Below are positions 35,527 through 44,444 of a DNA stretch of 64,000 nucleotides, in pieces. How positions within the stretch are numbered: the stretch's first letter is position 1; each line of letters opens with the position of its first letter. The notes under the pieces are model-generated. The model saw only the letters and a program-made list of their open reading frames with translations. It was not told the DNA's origin and made no database searches. A program made the position numbers and the translations under genes. This DNA comes from Bacillus sp. S3. GTDB lineage: Bacteria; Bacillota; Bacilli; Bacillales; Cytobacillaceae. The stretch lies in contig NZ_CP039727.1 of assembly GCF_005154805.1 (NCBI RefSeq), positions 2,353,501 to 2,417,500 on the forward strand, given 5' to 3'.

Positions 35527-37053
35527 TTGAGTACTCTTGATTATTTATTTCATGGATTTGGAACAGCACTTATTTGGTATAATATCATTTTTGCCTTTAT
35601 AGGGGTGTTAATAGGGACGGCGGTTGGTGTTTTGCCAGGGATTGGTCCTATGAGCGGGGTAGCACTCCTAATCCCGGTAACAGCTTCTATCACTGGGGGA
35701 CTGCCGCCGGAACAAGCGGCAACAAGCGCGATTATCCTTCTGGCAGGCGTTTATTATGGAGCGATGTATGGGGGTTCGACTACTTCTATTCTATTAAATA
35801 CACCGGGGGAGTCCTCGTCTGTTGTAACGACATTAGATGGATACCAGATGGCGAAGAAAGGAAGAGCTGGAAGCGCCCTATCGATCGCCGCAATTGGCTC
35901 CTTTGTTGGTGGACTTGTGACAATCATTGCATTGATTGTCTTAGCAAAGCCTTTATCCAATATAGCGCTTAAATTTGGCCCGGCTGAATATTTTTCGTTA
36001 ATGCTTCTAGGGCTTGCTGCAGTTAGCGGGTTAGCAGGGAAATCGGTCACAAAAGCATTAATTATGACTATTTGCGGGTTATTACTCGGAACGATTGGGA
36101 TTGACAACGTTTCGGGAATTGCCAGATTCACCTTCGATGTTCCGTGGCTTTACCAAGGAATCGAATTCTTAACCATCGCTGTTGGGCTGTTTGCGCTCGG
36201 TGAGGTGTTTAAAACGATTTTAGAAAAAGAAGAGGAAGACGGGGAAATTGCGAAAATAAATAATATGCTTCCATCTAAAGAAGAGTTTAAGGAATCGGCA
36301 GGACCGATTGCCCGTGGTTCCCTTCTAGGCTTTTTTGTCGGCATTTTACCGGGAGCAGGTGCGACACTGGCATCCTTCTTCTCTTATATTCTCGAAAAAA
36401 AGATTTCCAAAAATCCCTCGAAATTTGGAACAGGTGCAATTGCTGGTGTAGCGGCACCGGAAACTGCGAATAATGCCGCATCCGGCGGCGCGATGATCCC
36501 TTTACTGACATTAGGTATACCGGGTTCGGGAACCACTGCTATTTTAATGGGAGCGTTAATGATGTACAATGTCCAGCCCGGGCCATTATTATTTGAGGAT
36601 CATCCACAGGTTGCCTGGGGTCTGATTGCTAGTATGTTTATCGGAAACATTATGTTATTAATCTTAAATTTGCCACTTGTAAAGGTATTTGCCAAAATCA
36701 TTGAGACACCGAAGAAATATTTGATTCCGATGATTATCGCCATCTCGATATTTGGTGTCTATGCGGTACAAGTATCAACATATGATCTTTTGCTTTTATT
36801 AGCATGCGGTGTTCTTGGTTATTTCTTTAGTAAACATGACTATCCGATTGCCCCGCTTGTTCTCGGTCTTGTATTAGGACCTATGATTGAGAATAATCTT
36901 AGAAGGGCATTAACCATATCTAATGGAGATTACGGTGTATTTTTTACCCGGCCGCTTTCTTTGGTATTTCTACTGATTACGGTACTTTGGCTTGTTGTAC
37001 CATTGCTGTTGAAACGGAAAGGGAAAGAAGTCATCATTAATGTAGAAGGGTAG
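35527..37053 (+). CDS. tctA: Tripartite tricarboxylate transporter large permease subunit
   Basis: 508 residues, about eleven helices. The TctA signature GVLPGIGPMSGVALLIPVT near residues 35-55, and the repeated GILPGAGATLASFFSY in the second half, are clear. AIAGVAAPETANNAASGGAMIPLLTLGIPGSGTTAILMG (only its key residues matter) forms the substrate path. Starts at TTG with AAAGGAGGAAT upstream. Together with TctC and TctB it makes a secondary, binding-protein-dependent carboxylate importer. Confidence 0.95.
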   Translation: MSTLDYLFHGFGTALIWYNIIFAFIGVLIGTAVGVLPGIGPMSGVALLIPVTASITGGLPPEQAATSAIILLAGVYYGAMYGGSTTSILLNTPGESSSVVTTLDGYQMAKKGRAGSALSIAAIGSFVGGLVTIIALIVLAKPLSNIALKFGPAEYFSLMLLGLAAVSGLAGKSVTKALIMTICGLLLGTIGIDNVSGIARFTFDVPWLYQGIEFLTIAVGLFALGEVFKTILEKEEEDGEIAKINNMLPSKEEFKESAGPIARGSLLGFFVGILPGAGATLASFFSYILEKKISKNPSKFGTGAIAGVAAPETANNAASGGAMIPLLTLGIPGSGTTAILMGALMMYNVQPGPLLFEDHPQVAWGLIASMFIGNIMLLILNLPLVKVFAKIIETPKKYLIPMIIAISIFGVYAVQVSTYDLLLLLACGVLGYFFSKHDYPIAPLVLGLVLGPMIENNLRRALTISNGDYGVFFTRPLSLVFLLITVLWLVVPLLLKRKGKEVIINVEG

Positions 37054-37069
37054 ATTTCAGAAGATTAAG

Positions 37070-37101
37070 AAAAAACTCCTTTTTAAAAGGAGTTTTTTTT
37101 T
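37070..37101 (+). terminator. Terminator after tctA
   Basis: A-rich/T-rich stem with ACTCC/GGAGT core, then nine Ts, 25 bases before the histidine kinase gene. Confidence 0.8.
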
Positions 37102-37125
37102 ATATGATAAAGAAGAGGTGCTTTT

Positions 37126-38736
37126 ATGCGATTACATACGAAATTAATGCTTGGAATCTCCATACTTATTATTGTCCTTGGAACGATTATTGAATTTACA
37201 TTTAAAAATATTTTGGAAACCAATTTGAAACATGAAATCGGTTCTAAAGCATTATCTGTTGCACAATCGATTTCGAGTATGCCGGAGATCGAAGCTGCTT
37301 TTAGCACAAATAATCCGTCAGCGATTATTCAACCCATTGCTGAAAAAATTCGCAAGCAGGTTGACGCGGAATTTATCGTCATTGGAAACCGGAATGAAAT
37401 CCGCTACTCTCACCCGAATCCCAAACGGTTAGGACAGAAAATGGTAGGTGGAGATAATGGCCGTGTGTTTAAAGGGGAATCGGTCATCTCAGAGTCCACC
37501 GGAACCCTCGGACCTTCCCTGAGGGGGAAGGCACCGATTTTCAGCGGGGAAAAGGTAATCGGTGTTGTTTCTGTGGGTTACCTCCAAACTGATATCGAAA
37601 AAGAAGTAGCAAAAATCCAGAAAAAGATCTTTGTTGCTACATTAATTATTTTATTCGGCGGGCTGATCGCTGCACTATTAATCTCGCTCAATATTAAAAG
37701 AGCCATTTTTGGATTGGAACCAAAGGAAATTGCCTGGATGTATCAGGAAAAACACGCGATTCTAGAATCCATTCATGAAGGAATCATTGCCATTGATACG
37801 AACGGCAGGATCACGGTGGTAAATGAAACAGCCCACACCATTTTAAAGGTACCAATGCAAACATTGCTTCGCGGAAAACGAATTGAAGAAGTCCTGGAAA
37901 ATACACATCTGCTTAAAGTCGTTGAAACGGGACAAGCCGAGTATGATCAGGAAATTTTGATTTCAGGAGAAGTTTATTTAGCCAATCGCATTCCTATTTT
38001 CAATAATAAGGATGAAGTAATAGGTGCGGTAGCCAGCTTTCGGAATAAGTCCGAGCTTACCAAGCTCCTAAAGGAATTATCGCATATTAAAACGTATGCG
38101 GAGGGCTTGCGGGCCCAAACCCACGAATATTCTAATCGGCTTTATACCCTGTTGGGCTTGATCCAGCTCGGTTCCTATAAAGAAGCGATTGATTTTATCT
38201 CAAAGGAAGTAGATGTGGCCCAAGGGTTCATTCAATTTTTAATGAAGGAAGTACCTGACCCGATTATTGCCGCCTTTATCTTAGGGAAGGTAAGTTTAGC
38301 AAGTGAATTAAAAATTCAATTTTCAATCGACCGAGAGAGCAGCTTTACAGATGTACCTGCAGCGATTAGCAGGGACTCGTTAATAACCATTATTGGAAAC
38401 CTGGTGAATAATGCCTTTGAAGCTGTAAGAGAGAGTGACAAAGAGGAAAAGAAGGTTGCCCTATTTTTAACCGATCTTGGCAAGGAATTGATTATGGAAG
38501 TAGAAGATAACGGTAATGGAATAGAGGAAACTAGCGGCAATCTGATATTTAAACAAGGTTACACAACAAAAGACACAAGCAGTAATGCTGGAATTGGACT
38601 AAGTTTAGTACAAAAGGCGGTTAACGAATTAGGCGGAACGATCACGTTTTCTTCGGCAAAGGGAGAAGGCACAATTTTTACTGTGGCAATACCAAAAAGT
38701 AGGGGGGATTTGGATGAAGGGGAACCGAGACATTGA
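37126..38736 (+). CDS. Sensor histidine kinase, CitA/DctB-like
   Basis: 536 residues: membrane helix near 8-25, extracellular PAS-like sensor to about 165 (the RYSHPNP and GRVFKGESVISES blocks typical of CitA/DcuS ligand domains), second helix near 168-190, cytoplasmic PAS (about 215-310), then His333 in THEYSNRLYTLLGLIQLG, the Spo0B-like dimerisation helix of this class, and an ATPase domain (GNLVNNAFEAV; EDNGNGI; GIGLSLVQKAV). These kinases sense di- or tricarboxylates. Location after tctCBA suggests it controls that transporter. Its end overlaps the regulator gene by 23 bases. Confidence 0.92.
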   Translation: MRLHTKLMLGISILIIVLGTIIEFTFKNILETNLKHEIGSKALSVAQSISSMPEIEAAFSTNNPSAIIQPIAEKIRKQVDAEFIVIGNRNEIRYSHPNPKRLGQKMVGGDNGRVFKGESVISESTGTLGPSLRGKAPIFSGEKVIGVVSVGYLQTDIEKEVAKIQKKIFVATLIILFGGLIAALLISLNIKRAIFGLEPKEIAWMYQEKHAILESIHEGIIAIDTNGRITVVNETAHTILKVPMQTLLRGKRIEEVLENTHLLKVVETGQAEYDQEILISGEVYLANRIPIFNNKDEVIGAVASFRNKSELTKLLKELSHIKTYAEGLRAQTHEYSNRLYTLLGLIQLGSYKEAIDFISKEVDVAQGFIQFLMKEVPDPIIAAFILGKVSLASELKIQFSIDRESSFTDVPAAISRDSLITIIGNLVNNAFEAVRESDKEEKKVALFLTDLGKELIMEVEDNGNGIEETSGNLIFKQGYTTKDTSSNAGIGLSLVQKAVNELGGTITFSSAKGEGTIFTVAIPKSRGDLDEGEPRH

Positions 38737-39421
38737 AGTATTAATTGTAGAGGACGACTTAAGGGTGGCTGAGATTCAAAAACGTTTTCTAGAGCAGATT
38801 GAAGGGTTTCAAACAGTCGGGATTGCTGCAAGTTATGTGGAGGCTAAAACGTTAATTGAGATCATGCAGCCTGACTTGCTCTTACTTGACGTCTTTTTTC
38901 CAGATATGAACGGACTGGATTTGTTGAAGGAAACAAAGCAGCAGAAGAAACAAATGAACGTCATTATGATTACGGCAGCAAAAGAGATTCAAAGAGTGCA
39001 AGAAGCCATTCGAATTGGTGTATTTGATTATATTATTAAACCTGTTGTGTTTGAACGTTTAAAACAATCCTTACTCCGTTTTAAGGATTTTCATCGAAAG
39101 TTGGTACAGTTAGAAGAAGATGGTTACCATGTCACTCAGCAGCAGGTTGATCAGCTTCTTCGAAAAGAAGTTGAAATCGGCTCAAACGAAAAGGTTTATT
39201 TGCCGAAGGGAATTGATCCACTCACACTCGAAAAGGTGCTCGAGGTTTTAAGCAGGGAAGGCGGCGGCCATACGGCTGAATTAGTTGCCAAAGAAATTGG
39301 TGTCAGCCGGACAACCGCTAGGCGGTATTTAGAACATCTTGTATCAGAGGAAAAAATCGAAGCAGATCTCGCATACGGAACCGTAGGCAGGCCGGAGCGG
39401 GTATATGTTGTAACAAAGTAA
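38714..39421 (+). CDS. Response regulator, CitT/DcuR-like
   Basis: 235 residues. Receiver domain with acidic pocket EDD (13-15), phospho-acceptor Asp59 (LLLLDVFFPDMNG), and Lys in IIKPVV. The C-terminal part has a helix-turn-helix (TAELVAKEIGVSRTTARRYLEHLV) characteristic of the CitB/DcuR class. GGGGGG precedes the ATG inside the kinase gene, so translation is coupled. It likely activates tctCBA, though no binding site could be defined by eye. Confidence 0.93.
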   Translation: MKGNRDIEVLIVEDDLRVAEIQKRFLEQIEGFQTVGIAASYVEAKTLIEIMQPDLLLLDVFFPDMNGLDLLKETKQQKKQMNVIMITAAKEIQRVQEAIRIGVFDYIIKPVVFERLKQSLLRFKDFHRKLVQLEEDGYHVTQQQVDQLLRKEVEIGSNEKVYLPKGIDPLTLEKVLEVLSREGGGHTAELVAKEIGVSRTTARRYLEHLVSEEKIEADLAYGTVGRPERVYVVTK

Positions 39422-39518
39422 CGGTGAAGTCGTTTTGCAATCCTTCATTGACATTTTATTATATTATAATAAGATGGAACTCCATGAAAATGAGGAATTT
39501 TTTATGAGGGAGGAAAAA

Positions 39519-39674
39519 ATGGGCTTTATTTTTCAATTTTTGATCATTTGGGTTTTTAGCTTTGTGATTGCAAGGATGTTAAGTCCTTTTTCAAAAACAC
39601 AATGGAAAAATGATTTTATGATTACGTCAGCTCAATCCTTAATCATTACGATTTTACTGGTGTATTTCTTTTAA
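39519..39674 (+). CDS. Small membrane protein, 51 aa
   Basis: 51 residues from the ATG at 39519 with AGGGAGG five bases upstream. Two membrane helices (FIFQFLIIWVFSFVIARML and AQSLIITILLVYFF) joined by a short polar loop. In-frame codons extend upstream to 39435 but without a ribosome site. No family recognised. It is followed by a strong terminator shared with the YjcZ genes on the other strand. Confidence 0.55.
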   Translation: MGFIFQFLIIWVFSFVIARMLSPFSKTQWKNDFMITSAQSLIITILLVYFF

Positions 39675-39702
39675 TGCGTTCGGTGCAATAAAGTACTGAA
39701 TG

Positions 39703-39740
39703 AAATGGAAAAAGCCCTTCGTAAAGGGCTTTTTCCATTT
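39703..39740. terminator. Strong bidirectional terminator
   Basis: Perfect 17-bp stem (39703-39719 with 39724-39740), CGTA loop, between convergent genes. Confidence 0.92.
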
Positions 39741-39748
39741 ACTTTATT

Positions 39749-39886
39749 TTAATAGAAGCAAGTTGCTCCAATGATGATGAGCAAGATAAACAGTACAACG
39801 ATTAAAGCAAAACCTCCACCGTAACCAACTCCACCATAACCATAGCCTCCGCAGCAGCCGCCGCCAAATCCACCGTATCCATACAT
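39749..39886 (-). CDS. YjcZ family protein, 45 aa, Cys-containing
   Basis: 45 residues. Long Gly/Tyr head with a Cys-Cys pair ([19 protein letters not shown]) then the conserved hydrophobic helix ([20 protein letters not shown]). Same helix core as the other YjcZ members in this window. AAAGGTGG lies 11 bases before the ATG. Likely expressed during sporulation by family precedent. Confidence 0.88.
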   Translation of the reverse strand: MYGYGGFGGGCCGGYGYGGVGYGGGFALIVVLFILLIIIGATCFY

Positions 39887-39928
39887 AGTTAATATCCACC
39901 TTTCAATTTTGTTTGTAATTTTTTTCTC

Positions 39929-40039
39929 TTAATAAAAACCGCCGAATCCTCCTCCAACGAACGAAGCTCCTATAATAATGAGAAGGATAAACAATACAAC
40001 GACTAAGGCAAAACCTCCGCCTGCTCCTACACCATCCAT
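39929..40039 (-). CDS. YjcZ family protein, 36 aa
   Basis: 36 residues: MDGVGAGGG head, helix [20 protein letters not shown], then a Gly/Phe tail (GGGFGGFY). AAAGGAGG lies 9 bases before the ATG. It is the upstream member of a tandem pair with the 45-residue YjcZ gene (gap 42 bases). The two probably arose by duplication. Confidence 0.88.
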   Translation of the reverse strand: MDGVGAGGGFALVVVLFILLIIIGASFVGGGFGGFY

Positions 40040-40198
40040 AAATGCAAACCTCCTTTCATCTACTCAATATGTATATGAAAAAATTCAAAATGCGAATGGG
40101 CTATATGAAAAATACCTAATTTATTTCAACTTGGAGGATGGATAGGTTAAAATAAAAACATCTCAATTACTAAATAATTTGATGAAAGAGGCAATTGT

Positions 40199-40834
40199 AT
40201 GAAAATTGATTTTCCCAAGATTTCAGCTGACTTACCAACAAAGAATTTCCAAGATATTTTATTTGAAGAAGACCCGGAATTAGAAATGTGCCAGGTCATT
40301 GACTCTGTTTTTGAAAATGAAGAAATTGGCCGGGTGCGTTTATCCAATATGGTGATTAAGAATTGCCGATTTAACCATACCGATTTTAGGGGGATTGACA
40401 TAACCGATGTTTGGTTTGAAAACTGCGATTTATCCAATACCAATCTGAGCAAGTCTTCCATTCACCGGGTTGTATTCAAGAATAGTAAATTAGTGGGTGT
40501 GGATTTTACTGAATCACGGTTTGGAAATGTTCAGTTTGACAATGCTGTTTTAAACTTAGCGGCGTTCGGGGACTCAAAGCTTGAAAAATGTAAGTTTCAT
40601 GAAACGTCACTTAAAAACACCGATTTCTTTGAATGTAAACTGAAGAACGTTGAATTTCAGTTTTGTATTTTGGATGGAGCAAACTTTGAACAAACGCCAC
40701 TGAAGGGCATCGATATCAGTACCTCAACATTTAATTCGCTGACGGTGTCGATGGATGATTTAAAAGGCTGTAAAGTCTCATCCTTCCAAGCGATTCAATT
40801 CGCCGCATTAATGGGGTTGGTGATCAAGGATTAG
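40199..40834 (+). CDS. Pentapeptide-repeat protein
   Basis: 211 residues. From about residue 50 to 185 the sequence follows the A(D/N)LxX pentapeptide rule: FRGIDITDVWFENCDLSNTN, KLVGVDFTESRFGNVQFDN, KNTDFFECKLKNVEF, DGANFEQTPLKGIDIS, and so on, predicting a right-handed quadrilateral beta helix. No membrane segment. Such proteins include DNA-gyrase mimics (Qnr/MfpA) and many of unknown role; no specific link can be claimed here. GAAAGAGGC precedes the ATG. Confidence 0.82.
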   Translation: MKIDFPKISADLPTKNFQDILFEEDPELEMCQVIDSVFENEEIGRVRLSNMVIKNCRFNHTDFRGIDITDVWFENCDLSNTNLSKSSIHRVVFKNSKLVGVDFTESRFGNVQFDNAVLNLAAFGDSKLEKCKFHETSLKNTDFFECKLKNVEFQFCILDGANFEQTPLKGIDISTSTFNSLTVSMDDLKGCKVSSFQAIQFAALMGLVIKD

Positions 40835-40938
40835 GGGATTTAGTTCGTGACTGTTCGTTAATAAATAGGATAAAAATAAATTTAATCGACAAATATTTAC
40901 ATTAATTGCTATAATCATGAATGAAGGAGGTGAGAAAA

Positions 40939-41496
40939 GTGGAAGAAACACTTAAATTAATTTTGGACAAACTCAATAACCTTGACCAAAAAGTAAGCAG
41001 CCTGGACCAAAAAGTAAGCAGCCTGGATCAAAAGGTAAGCAGCCTGGATCAAAAGGTAAGCAGCCTGGATCAAAAGGTAAGCAGCTTGGATCAAAAGGTA
41101 AGCAGCCTGGATCAAAAGGTAAGCAGCCTGGATCAAAAGGTAAGCAGCCTGGATCAAAAGGTAAGCAGCTTGGATCAAAAGGTAAGCAGCCTGGATCAAA
41201 AGGTAAGCAGCCTGGACCAAAAGGTAAGCAGCCTGGATGAAAAGGTAAACACAATGGAACAAGAATTAAAGAGACATGGGGATTTAATTTACCAGTTAAT
41301 TGAGACGGTTGCAGCTACGAATGTAAAGATTTCTGAAACAAACGCAAGAGTTGGCAGACTTGAAAATAAAGTAGACACTGTTATTGAAGATGTTCAAGAT
41401 ATCAAAACTTCTATGGCTACAAAACATGATCTTGAATACTACGATCAGATGATTTCCGAACACTCCAGAGAAATTCATAAGTTAAAAAATAACTAA
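40939..41496 (+). CDS. Coiled-coil protein with 13 tandem heptads
   Basis: 185 residues from the GTG at 40939, chosen for the perfect AAGGAGGTGA site 5 bases before it. Twelve exact LDQKVSS heptads and one LDEKVNT follow one another (residues 15-105), encoded by a 21-bp DNA repeat at 40981-41253. A non-repetitive coiled coil (ETNARVGRLENKVDTVIEDV) and HDLEYYDQMISEHSREIHKL form the C-terminus. The heptads predict a parallel coiled coil about 13 nm long. No membrane anchor or partner is evident. Confidence 0.8.
   Translation: MEETLKLILDKLNNLDQKVSSLDQKVSSLDQKVSSLDQKVSSLDQKVSSLDQKVSSLDQKVSSLDQKVSSLDQKVSSLDQKVSSLDQKVSSLDQKVSSLDEKVNTMEQELKRHGDLIYQLIETVAATNVKISETNARVGRLENKVDTVIEDVQDIKTSMATKHDLEYYDQMISEHSREIHKLKNN
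40981..41253 (+). repeat. 21-bp in-frame tandem repeat, 13 units
   Basis: Units begin at 40981 and every 21 bases to 41233. Most are identical; the variants are single-base (CTTGAC, CTGGAC or TTGGAT starts, and the diverged last unit). Near identity at synonymous positions indicates recent expansion by slippage or unequal crossing-over. Confidence 0.95.
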
Positions 41497-41535
41497 CACT
41501 TCAAAGGAATTCCTCACAATTACATTTCCATAGAT

Positions 41536-41578
41536 AAAAATCCTCGTACTTGCTGCTCCAATAGCTACGGGGATTTTT
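41536..41578 (+). terminator. Terminator
   Basis: AAAAATCC-CGTA/TACG-GGATTTTT arms, 13 bases each with one mismatch, and a T-run. Confidence 0.7.
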
Positions 41579-41792
41579 AATGAGATTTTGTTCATTCTAC
41601 TCCCAGACTCGATCAATTGGTCATTAGACGAAACAAATGATGGTACTAACGCGCTGCTGAGGAAAGGATATAAAATCATTGATGAATGTGAAACATTTCA
41701 CATAAAGTTCACGAATAGGACGGTCATGAAACGAGATAATAATGTATATTACCACTATAATCATATTGTTTATGTTATTAGGGGGATTAGGA

Positions 41793-42788
41793 ATGAGAAA
41801 GATATTTCAAACTTTATTAATACTTGGACTGATCATGACACCAATTTTTACAGAAGCACATGTGAAATGGTTCACAGAAGTTGCGCCACATAAGGAATCG
41901 ATTGAACATATTTTATCACCGGCGTTTATGATGTTAGCCCTTGTTGCTGCTGTTGTTTTGGCTTCATTAACATTGTTTATTCCGAAGATGGCTGAATGGA
42001 AACCAGTGAAAACATGGGAGCATCGACTCTCCAGTTTAAGGAAATATTCACGTCATTTGCTAAAATACGGGACTGCTGCTGCGCTGATCATTCAAATTGC
42101 CAATGGTACGTTATTTGCTCCGGAGTTCCATATCGAAAATACGATTGTGGTTGTATTGACATGGATAACCATTGGATTTTTATTAATCCCGCATCATATC
42201 GCAACAAAAATCGGTGCTTTGATTTTATTAGGGTTATTTATGTATGTAACGGTCCATCACGGTATTTTCTATATGTTAGATTATGGATTTTATGTTGCCA
42301 TCATTGGTGTCCTATTAGTTGGAAATACGAAGCTTGAAAAAGCAGGATTCCCATTCCTCTACCTAGGAACTGGTTTGTCGCTCAGCTGGGTAGCCGTTGA
42401 AAAATGGGTGTATCCAAGCATGGCATTAGATATTGTAGCTAATCATCATGTGCCAACATTTGGCTTCGAACCAGGGTTGTTCGTTGTGATTGCTGCATTT
42501 ATTGAATTTGTTGTCGGGTATTTATTAGTAGTCGGAATTTTAAATCGCGTGCTGGGGTTTGTCGTTACATGTATTTTCATTTCGACCACTATGCTTTTTG
42601 GAATGACAGAAGTGATTGGCCATTTCATGATTCATATTGTTTTAATCATCTTCATTATTGAGGGGGTTTCCTTTTACAACCCGCCGATTAAGATGCACAA
42701 AACGAAATCGGATCAATTTATCTTTGTCTTTTTAAATTTCATATTCGTGCTAGCGACATTTTTGTTACTATATTATCGATTTGCATAA
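41793..42788 (+). CDS. DoxX-like polytopic membrane protein
   Basis: 331 residues from the ATG at 41793 (TAGGGGGATTAGG upstream); the frame is open further up but without a site. A cleavable or anchoring N-terminal helix ends at EAHVKWF, then about eight more membrane segments. The pairs HHIATKIGALI, TVHHGIFYMLDYG, and VEKWVYPSMAL resemble the DoxX/DoxD membrane family. Repeated His residues inside helices could bind metal or heme. Function unknown. Isolated gene with a bidirectional terminator behind it. Confidence 0.6.
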   Translation: MRKIFQTLLILGLIMTPIFTEAHVKWFTEVAPHKESIEHILSPAFMMLALVAAVVLASLTLFIPKMAEWKPVKTWEHRLSSLRKYSRHLLKYGTAAALIIQIANGTLFAPEFHIENTIVVVLTWITIGFLLIPHHIATKIGALILLGLFMYVTVHHGIFYMLDYGFYVAIIGVLLVGNTKLEKAGFPFLYLGTGLSLSWVAVEKWVYPSMALDIVANHHVPTFGFEPGLFVVIAAFIEFVVGYLLVVGILNRVLGFVVTCIFISTTMLFGMTEVIGHFMIHIVLIIFIIEGVSFYNPPIKMHKTKSDQFIFVFLNFIFVLATFLLLYYRFA

Positions 42789-42810
42789 GAATACGAGTAT
42801 TTTAGTGGAT

Positions 42811-42853
42811 AGAAAAACCTCCGATTGACTCATTCCGATCGGAGGTTTTTCTA
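42811..42853. terminator. Bidirectional terminator
   Basis: Perfect 15-bp stem AGAAAAACCTCCGAT/ATCGGAGGTTTTTCT between convergent genes. Confidence 0.92.
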
Positions 42854-42856
42854 GTA

Positions 42857-43876
42857 TTATCTTATTCTAGCTTTACGATAACTCTCGAAAATTTCAATAA
42901 TTATAGTGACAACGCTGGATGCTACGATGAGCTTCCAGATCCATATCAATGAAGAAGCTACAGTGGAAGAGCTGGTTTCAAACAATTCCGCTATATAGGG
43001 AATCATGGCATCATTGAGCAAATGCGGGTTGCTTGCAATGACGATTAAAGTAATCGCACTTAAAATATGAATAATCGCATTCACAGTAACAAGCTTCATC
43101 GTCCATTGAGCGGCTTTCCATTTAAAAATAATTAATCCTAATTCCAAAACGATAAAAATTGCGATGATCGGCCAGTATGACATCAAGGTATCTTGATTAA
43201 AAATGGGCATAATGAATTGCAACCCGTTACCATCTGAGGAACGGTAAACACCAATAAGGTGGTCAGCATAGAAATAAGCAATTGCCCACACGGCTGTCCA
43301 GATGAAGCTAAACAAAAGATCTCCTTTTGAAATCGCTTTTTTCTTTGGAATGATTTTGGCATACTTTAAATCCTCAGGCGTCCATTTGTTGGATATCTTT
43401 TTATGCGGCAGTTCAGCGTTTGAAATACCAACTCGCTCTACGAAGGCAAATACAACGGTGAACCAAAAGAACACTTGGATGAGGACATTAATGACATTGG
43501 CAATAATGATTCCAATGGAGTGAATGACCACAGAAAGAATCGCTTCTTTACCGGAAAAGAACATAACATTCTCGAAAATATGAATGAAGATGGTAACCAA
43601 AATGGCCCATGGTATTACCCGCTTCATGGTCAGAATATAAATATCATATAGATTCGGCCCAATTAAATACATAGGTGTATCACGATAGCTTGCAGCGAGC
43701 ACTGCAGGATTTCCAAGTTTCGAAAGTGCGTCCTTCACATCTTGTTCCGTGAAATTTTCTGGGAGCATATCCTCAATCGTGGACCTTAGCTCCAGGGCAA
43801 CATCATCCCGTGTCTTCACAGAAAGTCTTTTTGTTACTTCGTACACATAAACCTCAATCAGATTCAAGGTTTTCAT
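42857..43876 (-). CDS. HAAS-domain membrane protein partnered with PadR
   Basis: 339 residues. The first 70 form the helical HAAS signalling domain (VYEVTKRLSVKTRDDVALELRSTIEDML..., LGNPAVLAASYRD), then six or so membrane helices. HAAS proteins are typically encoded next to PadR regulators and are thought to modulate them or to sense envelope state. Here its start overlaps the padR gene end by 23 bases, so translation is coupled. Function beyond that is unknown. Confidence 0.82.
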   Translation of the reverse strand: MKTLNLIEVYVYEVTKRLSVKTRDDVALELRSTIEDMLPENFTEQDVKDALSKLGNPAVLAASYRDTPMYLIGPNLYDIYILTMKRVIPWAILVTIFIHIFENVMFFSGKEAILSVVIHSIGIIIANVINVLIQVFFWFTVVFAFVERVGISNAELPHKKISNKWTPEDLKYAKIIPKKKAISKGDLLFSFIWTAVWAIAYFYADHLIGVYRSSDGNGLQFIMPIFNQDTLMSYWPIIAIFIVLELGLIIFKWKAAQWTMKLVTVNAIIHILSAITLIVIASNPHLLNDAMIPYIAELFETSSSTVASSLIWIWKLIVASSVVTIIIEIFESYRKARIR

Positions 43877-44201
43877 CTCCTTTTAATATTGATGTCAGCT
43901 CCAGCGTCATCTTTGTCCATTCATCCTTTAATTGCAGGTAAACCTCCATCCCATAATCACTTAAAACGTAATACTTCCGCGGCCTGCTTTCCGTTGTATC
44001 CCAGCTGCTCGTAACGAGTTCCTGTTTCTCTAATCGCCGCAACAGGGGGTAGAGCGTACTTTGCTCTATGACCACACCGGCATTTTCAAGCCGCTGTACG
44101 AGTGAATAGCCATATTGGGGGGTACGTAATTGACTTAAAACGGCAAGTGTAAGTGTTCCTCTTCTTAGTTCGGTCATAAATGTATCTAACAAAGAACTCA
44201 T
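43854..44201 (-). CDS. PadR family transcriptional regulator
   Basis: 115 residues. Winged-helix features of PadR: LRRGTLTLAVLSQLRTPQYGYSLVQRLENAG, then IEQSTLYPLLRRLEKQELVTSSW and the KYYVLSDYG wing (each a recognised block). Dimerises through the C-terminal helix. It heads a two-gene unit with the HAAS protein and is divergent from the DHA2 exporter gene at 44445, which is a plausible target because PadR proteins often repress efflux genes. Confidence 0.92.
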   Translation of the reverse strand: MSSLLDTFMTELRRGTLTLAVLSQLRTPQYGYSLVQRLENAGVVIEQSTLYPLLRRLEKQELVTSSWDTTESRPRKYYVLSDYGMEVYLQLKDEWTKMTLELTSILKGDENLESD

Positions 44202-44444
44202 GCTCTTATCACCTCATTTATCTATACTGTATATTACACACTATTGTATTTTCTCTAACAATACATAATGTATCTTATTCAATGATCTGTAAAATGATTC
44301 GGGCATTGAGTAAACATTTCTTTATTTGCAAAAAACATAAGAACTGTCCACGTAGCACGAAAGCATTTCATTGGAATTCATAAGGAAAACAAGGTAATCT
44401 GTAACAGTATATTTTTTAATTAGGGTAGCAGGGGAGTTGGATGA

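Noticed and set aside
40981..41253. CRISPR-like regular repeat array
   Set aside because: Units are contiguous with no unique spacers and form an in-frame heptad repeat in a well-started gene.
40957..41262. Two long minus-strand ORFs across the heptad array
   Set aside because: Repeats whose unit is a multiple of three stay open in several frames; the plus-strand gene has the perfect ribosome site.
41588..41893. Plus-strand ORF of 101 codons before the DoxX-like gene
   Set aside because: No ribosome site, odd composition, spans a terminator and overlaps the better-supported gene at 41793.
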